From Clostridiales bacterium CHKCI001 (GTDB taxonomy: Bacteria; Bacillota; Clostridia; Lachnospirales; Lachnospiraceae): a DNA stretch of 64,000 nucleotides. The position numbers and the translations under genes were made by a program. Numbering within the stretch: the stretch's first letter is position 1; every line of letters starts with the position of its first letter. Location of the stretch: contig FCNS01000037.1 in assembly GCA_900045905.1 (NCBI GenBank), positions 124,001 through 188,000 of the forward strand, read 5' to 3'. Shown here piece by piece: positions 1 through 8,520 of the stretch. The notes under the pieces are model-generated. The model was given only the letters and a program-made list of their open reading frames with translations. It made no database searches and had not been told where the DNA came from.

Positions 1-718
1 GTCCATTGCATTTTGCATTACCAACTAAACAAGATACAAATTTTTGATAGGAAGTATGTTTCGCTACCGATCGGGAAACAATATTTGCTCCACAATCTTC
101 TCCATTTAATTCTACATTAAAATAGCTTTCTGCTTTTTGTTTTCCATGTGTCATAAGACGTTCCATCACTACAAGTTTGGCTCCTGCCTTTAATGAAGCA
201 TTTGTTTTACGGATTGTAGAATCAACTCCTTTAATCTGAACCGTTTCCATTTCCATATAGGAATTTTCTTCCATCTCTATTTCTGTCTCTGGATTCATGA
301 TCCTTTCTCCGTTTCCATCACCCGATCCATAGTGTTTTTCTACATATTTAACCTTCGCGTTTTTCTCAATAAAGAAACGATGAATTCCATCATGACGACT
401 GGCTCCATCCCCTCCATTATGAATTCCACATCCTGCAATGATTGTTACATCTGCATCTTCACCAATATGAAAATCATTATACACGACTTCCGTTAACCCT
501 GATTGACTAATAATAACTGGAATATGCACACTCTTTTTCTTGGTACCTGGTTTAATAAAAATGTCCAACCCTGTTCCATCTTTTTTTGGTATAATCTCAA
601 TTTCATCTGTGGAACTTCTGCCAATACTCTTTCCATTTTCTCTTATATTATAAGCTCCAGTAGGAATTTCATGTAATCCTGCTACTTCTTCTAATAAGTG
701 TAATCGAATCTGATCCAT
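1..718 (-). CDS. sufB: SufB/SufD-family Fe-S scaffold protein, 3' end missing
   Basis: N-terminal 239 codons of a SufBD-family protein; the gene runs off the left edge. It starts at the ATG at 718, preceded by a GGAGG-type site. The visible part is the beta-helix-like core (for example IIAGCGIHNGGDGASRHDG), typical of the SufB/SufD scaffold on which Fe-S clusters are assembled. It lies 34 nt downstream of sufC and is clearly co-transcribed with it. No sufS, sufU or sufD is seen on the visible side, which fits the two-gene SufBC arrangement of many strict anaerobes. Family assignment is firm. Whether to call it SufB or a minimal-system SmsB is inference, because the C-terminal part is not visible. 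Confidence 0.85.
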   Translation of the reverse strand, partial: MDQIRLHLLEEVAGLHEIPTGAYNIRENGKSIGRSSTDEIEIIPKKDGTGLDIFIKPGTKKKSVHIPVIISQSGLTEVVYNDFHIGEDADVTIIAGCGIHNGGDGASRHDGIHRFFIEKNAKVKYVEKHYGSGDGNGERIMNPETEIEMEENSYMEMETVQIKGVDSTIRKTNASLKAGAKLVVMERLMTHGKQKAESYFNVELNGEDCGANIVSRSVAKHTSYQKFVSCLVGNAKCNG

Positions 719-752
719 TACTTGCCTCCTCAATCTTTGCTCTGATTTTTCA

Positions 753-1481
753 TTATTTTTGATTATAATATTTACAGCCACAGCCCTTTGTTGCCTTGAA
801 AATCTCAGGCAGTATAAGTTCCTTTGTTCCTTTTGACACAACTTGCCCGTCTGCAATCATAATAATTTCATCTGCAATATTTAAAATACGCTCTTGATGA
901 GAAATAATCAAAATAGAACCATGAACACTTTCATGCATTTTTTCAAAAACACCGATTAATTTTTGGAAGCTCCAAAGATCAATTCCTGCTTCTGGCTCAT
1001 CAAAAATTGTCATCTTTGTATTTCTTGCCATAACCGTAGCAATTTCAATTCGCTTTAATTCTCCTCCTGAAAGACTTGCATTTACCTCTCGCTTAATATA
1101 ATCTCTCGCGCAGAGTCCTACCTCCGATAAATACTGACAAGCTTCTTCTCTTGAAATTTGACGTCCCGTCGCTAACTGAATTAAATCATAGACCGTAATT
1201 CCTTTAAATCGAACTGGCTGCTGAAATGCATAGCTAATTCCAAGCTTTGCTCGTTCGGTTACTGATAACTGCGTAATATCTTCACCATTCCACAAAATCT
1301 GGCCTGCAGTTGGTTTTTCAATTCCTGCAATAATTTTTGCAAGAGTTGATTTTCCACCTCCGTTCGGTCCTGTTACTACAATAAACTTATTATCCTCTAG
1401 AGTAAGACTGACATCCTTTAGAATGCCAACTTTCTTTTTATTATCTGCTACATCAAATGAAATATTGCGTAATTCCAACAT
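753..1481 (-). CDS. sufC: Fe-S cluster assembly ATPase SufC
   Basis: Cytosolic ABC-type ATPase that energises the SufB scaffold. The protein is 242 aa from the ATG at 1481, which has a GAGGAG site 4-6 nt upstream; an in-frame ATG at 1502 has no such site. Walker A is GPNGGGKST (about residue 37), followed by the Q-loop region YAFQQPVRF, the ABC signature LSGGELKR and Walker B MTIFDEPEAGIDLW, all in SufC order. The 'DEPEAGID' variant after Walker B is usual for SufC. It is the first gene of the sufC-sufB unit. A good sigma-A promoter lies at 1573-1601. Confidence 0.95.
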   Translation of the reverse strand: MLELRNISFDVADNKKKVGILKDVSLTLEDNKFIVVTGPNGGGKSTLAKIIAGIEKPTAGQILWNGEDITQLSVTERAKLGISYAFQQPVRFKGITVYDLIQLATGRQISREEACQYLSEVGLCARDYIKREVNASLSGGELKRIEIATVMARNTKMTIFDEPEAGIDLWSFQKLIGVFEKMHESVHGSILIISHQERILNIADEIIMIADGQVVSKGTKELILPEIFKATKGCGCKYYNQK

Positions 1482-1572
1482 ATTGTCTCCTCTCTTCGGC
1501 AATGCCGAATCCGTACTCTATACTTTTACAAACACTCGTATATGCATCTGTAGTATATCATTCCCGTTCAGT

Positions 1573-1601
1573 ATTATAATATAATCGGTTGAAAAAAACA
1601 A
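1573..1601 (-). promoter_or_regulatory. sigma-A promoter of sufC-sufB
   Basis: On the minus strand, -35 TTGTTT (1596-1601) is followed after exactly 17 nt by -10 TATAAT (1573-1578), about 90 nt upstream of the sufC start codon. No obvious Rrf2/IscR-type operator was recognised. Confidence 0.65.
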
Positions 1602-1646
1602 GCTTTCGAGTAGAGAACAATCGTTGAAATTTGAATCGAACCTTTC

Positions 1647-3185
1647 TTAATCTCCCAATGTCTTTTTCTGTACTACTTCCACTTTCTTCTCATAACAAGA
1701 AAATACTCGTTCCACAAAATTTTTCTCCAGCTTTGGAGTGATTAAACTTACAACTGGGACAATGACCAAACCTGCAAGCATTGCAAATGCCCCTGCACTA
1801 ATAGAAGATTGTAAGAAAACTGGAAAATAAGAGCGAAATGCCATATTGAGTACCATCACTCCAACCCCAAATATAAAACTCGCCCAACAAGCGGCTGTTG
1901 TTGTTTTCTTCCAATACAAACCATATAAAAATGGGGCTAAAAATGCTCCTGCCAATGCTCCCCAAGAAATTCCCATCAACTGTGCAATAAACGATACATT
2001 TTCTTTATATTGAATTACTGCAATTACTGCTGAAATTGCAATAAATACCACGATCAGCCAGCGGATAATTAAAACTTGCTTCTTATCACCCATATCTTTC
2101 ATAATTGTTCCCTTTAAGAAATCAATGGTTAATGTGGAACTAGAAGCCATAACAAGAGAAGATAATGTGGACATAGAAGCGGACAATACAAGAATCACAG
2201 TTAATGCAATCAGCCCTGGAGATAGGTCCGCAAGCATGGTAGGAATAATGGAATCATATCCTCCAACCGCTAAATCGATCTTATCGGAAAATAAACGGCC
2301 AAATCCTCCAAGAAAATAACATCCACCCGCTACAATTAATGCAAATAATGTAGAAATTACCGTACCAGTATTAATACTTTTTTCATTATTGATTGCATAA
2401 AACTTCTGTACCATCTGTGGAAGCCCCCATGTTCCAAGCGAAGTTAAAATAACAACGCCTAATAGATTCCATGGATCTGGTCCAAAAAAAGAAGCAAATG
2501 CTCCTGGAGCAGAAGAAGCAGTTGGATCATTCACCGCAGCAAGACCATTCAAAGCTTCCATAAATCCCCCCTTACTTGCCAGTACTGCTCCAATAATAAC
2601 AACAATACCAACTAACATAATTAACCCTTGAATAAAATCATTAATCGCTGTTGCCATATATCCGCCAGCAATAACATAAATTCCAGTCAATACTGCCATA
2701 ATTACAATACAAATCGTATAATCGATATTAAAAGCCATACCAAATAATCGGGAAAGACCATTATAAAGGGACGCTGTATATGGAATCAGAAAAATAAATG
2801 TAATAACCGAAGAACCAATTTTCAACGCATCGCTATTAAATCTTGCTCCAAAAAACTCTGGCATCGTTGCAGAATTCAAGTGCTGTGTCATAATACGGGT
2901 ACGACGTCCCAAAACTACCCAAGCTAAAAGAGAACCAAGCAACGCATTACCAATTCCAATCCAAGTAGATGCAATTCCATACTTCCATCCAAATTGTCCC
3001 GCATATCCTACAAAAATAACTGCTGAAAAATAAGAAGTGCCATAGGCAAATGCCGTTAGCCAAGGTCCTACAGAACGTCCTCCCAATACAAATCCTCTTA
3101 CATCAGTAGTGTGTTTACGGCAATAGAATCCGACCACAATCATAATACAAAAAAATACACATAAAAAAAGAACTTTAATTAACAT
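1647..3185 (-). CDS. sodium:solute symporter (SSS family)
   Basis: Integral membrane Na+-coupled transporter of 512 aa, within the usual length for the SSS (PutP/PanF/SglT) family. About 13 hydrophobic segments are visible. Family hallmarks include the early segment with GGRSVGPWLTAFAYGTSYFSA (residues about 35-55) and the SASMSTLSSLVMASSSTLT stretch (about 335-353), which corresponds to the sodium-binding region. The start at 3185 has an AGGAGGGG site. It stands alone between sufC and the MATE gene, so the substrate (proline, pantothenate, other carboxylates) cannot be told from sequence or context. Confidence 0.85.
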   Translation of the reverse strand: MLIKVLFLCVFFCIMIVVGFYCRKHTTDVRGFVLGGRSVGPWLTAFAYGTSYFSAVIFVGYAGQFGWKYGIASTWIGIGNALLGSLLAWVVLGRRTRIMTQHLNSATMPEFFGARFNSDALKIGSSVITFIFLIPYTASLYNGLSRLFGMAFNIDYTICIVIMAVLTGIYVIAGGYMATAINDFIQGLIMLVGIVVIIGAVLASKGGFMEALNGLAAVNDPTASSAPGAFASFFGPDPWNLLGVVILTSLGTWGLPQMVQKFYAINNEKSINTGTVISTLFALIVAGGCYFLGGFGRLFSDKIDLAVGGYDSIIPTMLADLSPGLIALTVILVLSASMSTLSSLVMASSSTLTIDFLKGTIMKDMGDKKQVLIIRWLIVVFIAISAVIAVIQYKENVSFIAQLMGISWGALAGAFLAPFLYGLYWKKTTTAACWASFIFGVGVMVLNMAFRSYFPVFLQSSISAGAFAMLAGLVIVPVVSLITPKLEKNFVERVFSCYEKKVEVVQKKTLGD

Positions 3186-3440
3186 TTTCTTACCCCTCCT
3201 GTGATGAAATTTTTCTCATCCTTTTTTTATTTTTCGCTTTCATTTTATCGCTTTAAAGCATTGTATCATAAAAGTGTTTCTTTTTCTAGTATTATTTTCA
3301 AAATTTATGTATAATTTTAAAGACAGGGAATCCGTCCTCTCAATTGATGTTGACATAATTGCCAATCCATTTCTTCTCCGATTCTCTGTCTTTTTCTTAA
3401 TGTTTCCTAGTATAATGTTTTTAACTGTACAATCTTATTC

Positions 3441-4775
3441 TCATTTTGTCATTTTCTTTATTTTAGAATAACTCCGTTGAATCCAAAAAATAACAATAAT
3501 CGCCATTATCCCTTCGCAGATGGGGCGTGCAAGGAAAATTCCCATCAATCCCTTTCTCAACGGCAACAAATAGATAAATGGGATTAATACTGCAATTTGC
3601 CATAGAAAAGAAAGTAACATCGCAATTTTCTCTTTTTTGACTGCCTGAAAATAAGAAACTCCTAGTAGAATGATACTAACCACAGGTGCAATTATAAAAT
3701 TTTGACGGATTGCAGATACTCCAATTGTCATCATTACTGCATCTGCTCCAAATATACTTAAAATCTGCTCTGGAAACAATTCTACCAATATCCATAACAT
3801 TCCTGTCATCAATAGAGAAAAACACATAGCAGCACTCATTGTATGTAAAAACAACTTTCTCTGTCCATTCTCATAATATTCCGATAAGATTGGACGAATT
3901 CCCTGCCCAATTCCTGCTGCTAGCATCATAAAAAACATTAGAAGACTGGCAGTAACACTATACACACTAACTGCTATAGTCTGTCCCCATAGATTTAGCT
4001 CTCTGTTATAAACAACGACTACAACACCAAGCAACAACTGAATAAATCCTGCAATTAATCCTCCCTTTACAATACGTGTACAAAGACGATCATCAATAAT
4101 AAAAAATTTTTTTGCAATTTTAATTGGACTTTTTTTGCTCATAATATAACAGCCTGCTGCCAATGCTGAAATAATCTGAGCAGTTACACTGGCAATGGCA
4201 GCTCCCTTTACTCCTTGTTGAAGTACAACCACAAATACCCAATCCAAAATAATATTAGCAATAGCTCCCAATGCCATAATTAAAATTTCCTCTTTTAGTT
4301 TCCCACCAATACGAATAAAATCACAAAGAACTAATGTCAATCCTTGCGGCACACATCCAAGTGCCATAATCTCAAAATATGATTTTGCATCTGTATAAGT
4401 TGATTCAGTCACACTAAACAATCTTAACCACTCTTCCATAAAGACAAATAAAAATATTGTCAAAAATATTTCAGATGCGGCTGTCATTAAAAATGACATT
4501 CCAAATGTATGATTTGCTTTCCATTCTTGACCCTTTTTTAAATAAGATTCAAAAATAGATCGCCCTCCACCGTTACAAAATAAACCAACCGCTGCTACCA
4601 AAAATGACAATGGATAACAAATCGAAAGTGCTGCTAATGCTACACTGCCATTGCAATTTCCAATAAAAATACGATCTACAATATTATAAAATGCTGTAAT
4701 AAAAAGTGTCATTGCAGCTGGAACAGAATATGAAACGATGATCCACATTATACTTCTTTTTCTTAGCTCTTTCAT
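3441..4775 (-). CDS. MATE-family multidrug/Na+ antiporter
   Basis: Membrane protein of 444 aa with about 12 hydrophobic segments in two homologous halves, each beginning with the MATE signature (PAAMTLFITAFYNIVDRIFIG in the first half). The start is taken at 4775 (MKELRKRS) because a GAAGAGGT site lies just upstream; an upstream in-frame start at 4805 has none. It begins 44 nt after the Crp/Fnr-like gene and is probably co-transcribed with it, so the regulator may control this pump. Substrate unknown. A second, more distant MATE gene is at 46.6-48.0 kb. Confidence 0.88.
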   Translation of the reverse strand: MKELRKRSIMWIIVSYSVPAAMTLFITAFYNIVDRIFIGNCNGSVALAALSICYPLSFLVAAVGLFCNGGGRSIFESYLKKGQEWKANHTFGMSFLMTAASEIFLTIFLFVFMEEWLRLFSVTESTYTDAKSYFEIMALGCVPQGLTLVLCDFIRIGGKLKEEILIMALGAIANIILDWVFVVVLQQGVKGAAIASVTAQIISALAAGCYIMSKKSPIKIAKKFFIIDDRLCTRIVKGGLIAGFIQLLLGVVVVVYNRELNLWGQTIAVSVYSVTASLLMFFMMLAAGIGQGIRPILSEYYENGQRKLFLHTMSAAMCFSLLMTGMLWILVELFPEQILSIFGADAVMMTIGVSAIRQNFIIAPVVSIILLGVSYFQAVKKEKIAMLLSFLWQIAVLIPFIYLLPLRKGLMGIFLARPICEGIMAIIVIFWIQRSYSKIKKMTK

Positions 4776-4819
4776 ATATACCTCTTCATTACCAACTTTT
4801 ATCAATTGAATTTATCTTT

Positions 4820-5503
4820 CTATTTGTTTTCCTGAAAATAAATCATTTCTAGCTGATCTCTATCCCTAATCAAAATCCGCTTTTTTTCTACCTTAATTAG
4901 TCCCTCTTTTTGAAGTTTCATAAGAGAACGGGAAAGCGATGGTCTTGTTACACCAAAAAACTCCGCCATTTCTTCCCGTTTCATATCCATTTCAACACAT
5001 TCAGACTTATCAGCCATTTCCAACAAATATAATGCTATTTTTTCCTCCAATGTACCAGCAGATAATACATGTAGTTTCCGCATTAGAAACAATGATTTTT
5101 GAGTCTGCAATTCTAATAAATTTCTCAAAAGAATTCTATGATGTTCGCAACTGTTATGGCAAACATTAAAAAGAAACTTCCATGGAACTGCCAATACTTC
5201 ACATTTTACAGCTGCAATTGCATCACACCAATTACTTTCTTTGCTTCCATACGGAAAAAGTCCTCCAAATATTTCATTCTCCTTTATTTCAAAAAATAAG
5301 TTTCTTCGTCCTGATGGATGCGTTTTCGTAATAATTACTTTTCCTTTAAGCAGAATATAAAGATACGTAGGCGCATCTTCTTCTGAGAATATCGCCTGTT
5401 CTTCTCTAAATTCCTTTATATGAGCTCCTGAACACCGCAGCATCTGCTCAATGCCATTCTGTCCAATACCATGAAATAATTGAATGTCAGACGTAAAATT
5501 CAT
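4820..5503 (-). CDS. Crp/Fnr-family transcriptional regulator
   Basis: 227 aa. The N-terminal cyclic-nucleotide-binding beta-roll covers residues about 10-125 (LYILLKGKVIITKTHPSGR) and the C-terminal winged helix about 150-215, with REEMAEFFGVTRPSLSRSLMKL as helix-turn-helix. The roll lacks the N-terminal cysteine cluster of FNR, and the cAMP-binding signature is not clear, so the effector is unknown. It is upstream of, and probably co-transcribed with, a MATE pump. A perfect 20-bp palindrome lies 39 nt upstream of the start codon and could be its own operator or the terminator of the cupin gene. Confidence 0.88.
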   Translation of the reverse strand: MNFTSDIQLFHGIGQNGIEQMLRCSGAHIKEFREEQAIFSEEDAPTYLYILLKGKVIITKTHPSGRRNLFFEIKENEIFGGLFPYGSKESNWCDAIAAVKCEVLAVPWKFLFNVCHNSCEHHRILLRNLLELQTQKSLFLMRKLHVLSAGTLEEKIALYLLEMADKSECVEMDMKREEMAEFFGVTRPSLSRSLMKLQKEGLIKVEKKRILIRDRDQLEMIYFQENK

Positions 5504-5541
5504 TTAAAAATCACCCTTAGACATTTATTTGTATAAATGAT

Positions 5542-5561
5542 GGGGCTGTTATAACAGCCCC
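5542..5561. promoter_or_regulatory. perfect 20-bp palindrome, operator or terminator stem
   Basis: GGGGCTGTTATAACAGCCCC is perfectly self-complementary. It sits between the cupin stop codon (5602) and the Crp/Fnr gene start (5503), both on the minus strand. It has no loop and only a weak downstream T-run. It could act as the cupin terminator, but the central TGTTATAACA also suits a dimeric regulator such as the adjacent Crp/Fnr protein. Inference only. Confidence 0.5.
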
Positions 5562-5601
5562 TATACATTAATACAGATAAAAAATTCGATATTTTCCTTC
5601 A

Positions 5602-5928
5602 TTAATCTGGAACAATTAACGCAATAAATACTAAATCTTGATCACTTGTATTGTCTAAACCATGTCCACATCCATTTGGTGTATAAGTAATATCTCCTAC
5701 CTTTACTGGACGCTTTGTTCCATTGTCATTATATTCACCAGTACCAGAAATAATATAATAGGTTTCACTTTCTCCATGATGCTCATGATAACCTAATGTA
5801 CATCCTGGTTCCAATGTTACTTCTGCAAATAAACGATTATTGCCGTGCAGTTCTTTTTCTTCTAGCAAATGTTTGATAATCACATGGCCTTCTCCTCCAG
5901 CCATATTTTCTACTCTCTCAACTCTCAT
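5602..5928 (-). CDS. small cupin-domain protein
   Basis: 108 aa single-domain cupin beta-barrel. The start is at 5928 (MRVERVE) because AAAGGAG lies 8 nt upstream; a longer in-frame start falls within an upstream dispersed repeat. Cupin motif 1 is seen as GYHEHHGESETYYIISG, with two His, a Glu and a following His/Glu pattern suited to a metal. Motif 2 is YTPNGCGHGLDNTS. Such small cupins include isomerases and sugar-sensing proteins; no specific reaction can be assigned. It stands alone behind a terminator and repeat copy A. Confidence 0.85.
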   Translation of the reverse strand: MRVERVENMAGGEGHVIIKHLLEEKELHGNNRLFAEVTLEPGCTLGYHEHHGESETYYIISGTGEYNDNGTKRPVKVGDITYTPNGCGHGLDNTSDQDLVFIALIVPD

Positions 5929-5949
5929 AGTAAAATCTCCTTTCCCAAT

Positions 5950-6022
5950 AAAAGAAACCTCTACTGGATGACATATCACGATAATAATAAAGAAGCTGCA
6001 CCGATCTCACGATCAGTGCAGC
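5950..6022 (-). repeat. dispersed repeat family 1, copy A, after a terminator-like hairpin
   Basis: Read on the minus strand, a hairpin with arms GCTGCAC and GTGCAGC (5995-6022) is followed by a T-rich stretch and then TTATCGTGATATG, which is also present at 16.6, 22.9, 32.7 and 63.7 kb. This copy is one of the two short forms: after GATATG it goes to TCATCCAGTAGAGGTTTC, lacking one arm of the A/T-rich hairpin seen in the long forms. It ends just upstream of the cupin ribosome binding site. Confidence 0.7.
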
Positions 6023-6549
6023 CACAGAATCTTTGATTCATTTGGAATACTTATGGGATATTCTAATAGATTCTTTTGACTCTGGATACTAGAGTCATCG
6101 CACCAGAAAAAGCAACTTTGTTGTTCTTTTTCCTTGAACGCGATATGTTTTGCTTGCTTTTCTTGCCTTTTTATTTTTTATATTTTTTGCAATGAAAAGA
6201 TTATGCTGAGCTCATTGCTACTCAGAACATCATTGTTAGTTACATGTTTTGGATTAAATATCCATTTTGTCAGTTGTAAGTTTTACGTTGTTAGGAACAT
6301 CAGTACAGCAAATAGAATACGGCGACTTCTTATCTGCTGCTGGAGACCATTTTTGAGATTTACCCAAAAACTTCACTTTTTATTTTCCATTATTGTATCA
6401 TTCGTAATATATCATAAATATACTTTTCTATATTATAGATAGAATATTATGATTGTTTACTAATATACAACAATTGTATAGAAATTATAAAGTGTTGAAA
6501 ATATTATACCAAGTTTTTGGTTTAATAGCAACATATTTTTATAACTATT
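6023..6549. other. gene-poor A/T-rich stretch
   Basis: No convincing gene. A 102-codon open frame on the plus strand (6134-6442) has low-complexity hydrophobic composition and no ribosome binding site. Two weak stems are visible (GACTCT/AGAGTC near 6077-6095, and AAAAGCAAC/GTTGTTCTTTT near 6107-6130). The stretch lies between copy A of repeat family 1 and a decayed gene and may be further remnant DNA. Confidence 0.6.
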
Positions 6550-6961
6550 TTAAAAACAAAAAATACACAATAAAGTTGCTTTACATGGACGATTCAGATT
6601 AAGAACACGGTAACCCTCTTCACTCTGTGTAAATACATACCCATTTACAACCATATCAGCTTTATCTGCTACTTTCATCACATCTATCATCTATTACTCT
6701 CACTTTCTCAATCCCAGCCAAAAAAGCATTGGAATCAAAATATAAGTTCTTTAAAATCGGAACCAGGTCAATGTATTCTTCTTCCTCTTTCTCTTTATGC
6801 ATATACTTTGCCATCACAACAAGATAGTCATGATCCCATTCCTTAGCCTTTATATATTTTTCGAAAGAATATAGCGCTTGAAAACGAATTTTATATCTAC
6901 TAAGTTAAAAAACCGTAAAGTTTTTTTCATCGCTCAATATAGCTTCCTTATTTTCTGACAT
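6550..6961 (-). pseudogene. decayed gene of unrecognised family
   Basis: From the ATG at 6961 the frame reads MSENKEAILSDEKNFTVF, then a TAA stop. The same frame continues with clearly protein-like sequence (KYIKAKEWDHDYLVVMAKYM, then EYIDLVPILKNLYFDSNAFL). It closes near 6680, and coding continues in another frame (VADKADMVVNGYVFTQSEEG, then YRVLNLNRP) to a TAA at 6550-6552. So at least one nonsense codon and one frameshift are present. I do not recognise the family; the composition is that of a small soluble accessory protein. It probably marks a former mobile or accessory insertion. Confidence 0.65.
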
Positions 6962-7214
6962 ATAGTTACCACCGCTAAAGTAAATATAACATACTCTTCA
7001 AAAACTATTGCTTAAAATATGTATACTTTTTCCTAAGTTTTGCTATTCCATTCATACAATATTAATCTCAATTACTCTTTTGCTATGTTTATGTTTCAGT
7101 TATGCAATAATGCTCTTTTAGTTTTATCCTTGTATGGATCAAACTATTCTTATCCATTTGTGGATAATCTCCTTTATTCTTAATTTGGAGGCTTTTTGTC
7201 ACGCTAAAACTACA

Positions 7215-7258
7215 ATAAGAGATGTTTCACAGAAAAATCTCCTGGAAACATCTCTTAT
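7215..7258. terminator. 14-bp perfect stem between the pseudogene and the GGGtGRT gene
   Basis: Arms ATAAGAGATGTTTC and GAAACATCTCTTAT pair perfectly around a 16-nt loop. It lies 57 nt beyond the stop codon of the minus-strand GGGtGRT gene, so it is the likely transcription end, although the T-run beyond the stem is poor. Confidence 0.6.
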
Positions 7259-7315
7259 CAATTCAAATTTCAGCGCAACCTAAAACTTCTGAAGCCCTTA
7301 TAAAATAGATATTTC

Positions 7316-8326
7316 TTAGAACTTACCAGCCTTAGCTGCTTCTTCAATTCCAACTGCTACTGCTACCGTAGCACCAACCATTGGGTTGTTACCCATACCA
7401 ATTAAGCCCATCATTTCTACGTGTGCTGGTACAGAAGAAGAACCTGCGAACTGTGCATCAGAGTGCATACGTCCCATTGTATCTGTCATACCATAGGAAG
7501 CTGGACCTGCTGCCATATTATCTGGATGTAAGGTACGTCCTGTACCACCGCCAGATGCTACAGAGAAGTATTTCTTTCCTTGTTCCATACATTCCTTCTT
7601 ATAAGTACCTGCTACTGGATGCTGGAATCTTGTTGGGTTGGTGGAGTTACCTGTAATAGAAACGTCAACACCTTCCTTGTGCATGATTGCAACACCTTCT
7701 GTTACATCGTTTGCACCATAGCAGTTAACCTTTGCACGAAGTCCTTCAGAATAAGACTTACGGAACACTTCTTTTACTTCACCTGTATAGTAATCCATTT
7801 CTGTCTCAACATAAGTGAAACCATTAATTCTGGAAATGATCTGTGCAGCATCTTTTCCAAGACCATTTAAGATAACACGTAATGGTTTTTTACGAACCTT
7901 ATTTGCTTTTTCAGCAATACCGATTGCACCTTCTGCTGCTGCAAAAGACTCATGTCCAGCTAAGAAAGCAAAACATTCTGTTTCTTCTTCCAGTAACATT
8001 TTACCTAAGTTACCATGTCCTAAACCAACTTTACGCTGATCGGCAACAGAACCTGGGATACAAAATGCCTGTAATCCTTCTCCGATTGCTGCTGCTGCAT
8101 CTGCAGCTTTTCTACATCCCTTTTTAATTGCGATTGCTGCACCTACTGTGTAAGCCCAACATGCGTTTTCAAAACAAATTGGCTGAATCTTCTTTACCTG
8201 ATCGTAAACATCTAAACCAGCGTCCTTTGTAATCTTTTCTGCTTCTTCGATAGAAGCAATTCCATAACTATTTAAAACAGCATTGATTTTATCAATTCTT
8301 CTTTCATATGATTCGAATAAAGCCAT
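7316..8326 (-). CDS. GGGtGRT protein
   Basis: 336 aa from the ATG at 8326, which has AAGGAGG 11 nt upstream; longer in-frame starts run back into a non-coding repeat-like segment. It contains the name-giving motif SGGGTGRTLHPDN followed by MAAGPASYGMTDTMGRMHSD and a Gly-rich C-terminus (MIGLIGMGNN-like). The family is conserved in anaerobic Firmicutes and Spirochaetes, and is almost always next to a NifU/IscU-like scaffold, as here. Its biochemical role is not established; a link to Fe-S cluster metabolism is inferred from the neighbour. Cytosolic, no signal peptide. Confidence 0.9.
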   Translation of the reverse strand: MALFESYERRIDKINAVLNSYGIASIEEAEKITKDAGLDVYDQVKKIQPICFENACWAYTVGAAIAIKKGCRKAADAAAAIGEGLQAFCIPGSVADQRKVGLGHGNLGKMLLEEETECFAFLAGHESFAAAEGAIGIAEKANKVRKKPLRVILNGLGKDAAQIISRINGFTYVETEMDYYTGEVKEVFRKSYSEGLRAKVNCYGANDVTEGVAIMHKEGVDVSITGNSTNPTRFQHPVAGTYKKECMEQGKKYFSVASGGGTGRTLHPDNMAAGPASYGMTDTMGRMHSDAQFAGSSSVPAHVEMMGLIGMGNNPMVGATVAVAVGIEEAAKAGKF

Positions 8327-8394
8327 TTTAGAAAAATCCTCCTTATTTATTTCGTGGCTGTTCAGTTCCCTCATAGTTACTCGCTTTTTGCGAA

Positions 8395-8475
8395 GCGAAT
8401 GCACACAAAATCCTCGATTTCGACGCTGTAAAACTCGAACAAGCCAAGCCTGTTCTCGAGGTTCTGAATCGTTCC
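8395..8475. repeat. structured, relatively GC-rich segment, possible dispersed repeat
   Basis: Between the scaffold gene and the GGGtGRT gene lies a segment that is much richer in G/C than its surroundings. It has inverted repeats: on the minus strand CTCGAGAACAGGC pairs imperfectly with GCTTGTTCGAG, and TTCGCTT with AAGCGAG. It can be read as a short open frame on the minus strand but has no start or ribosome binding site. It resembles a transcribed spacer or repeat element rather than a gene. Confidence 0.45.
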
Positions 8476-8520
8476 TTCATTTCTAACTATGTATAACAGT
8501 CAATCTTTCATTTACGCTGA

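Noticed and set aside
6134-6442. 102-codon open frame on the plus strand
   Set aside because: Low-complexity hydrophobic/Cys composition, no ribosome binding site, no family resemblance; A/T-rich noncoding sequence easily gives such frames.
8327-8404. N-terminal extension of the GGGtGRT protein to 8404
   Set aside because: Extension runs through the repeat-like spacer and lacks a ribosome binding site; the ATG at 8326 has AAGGAGG.
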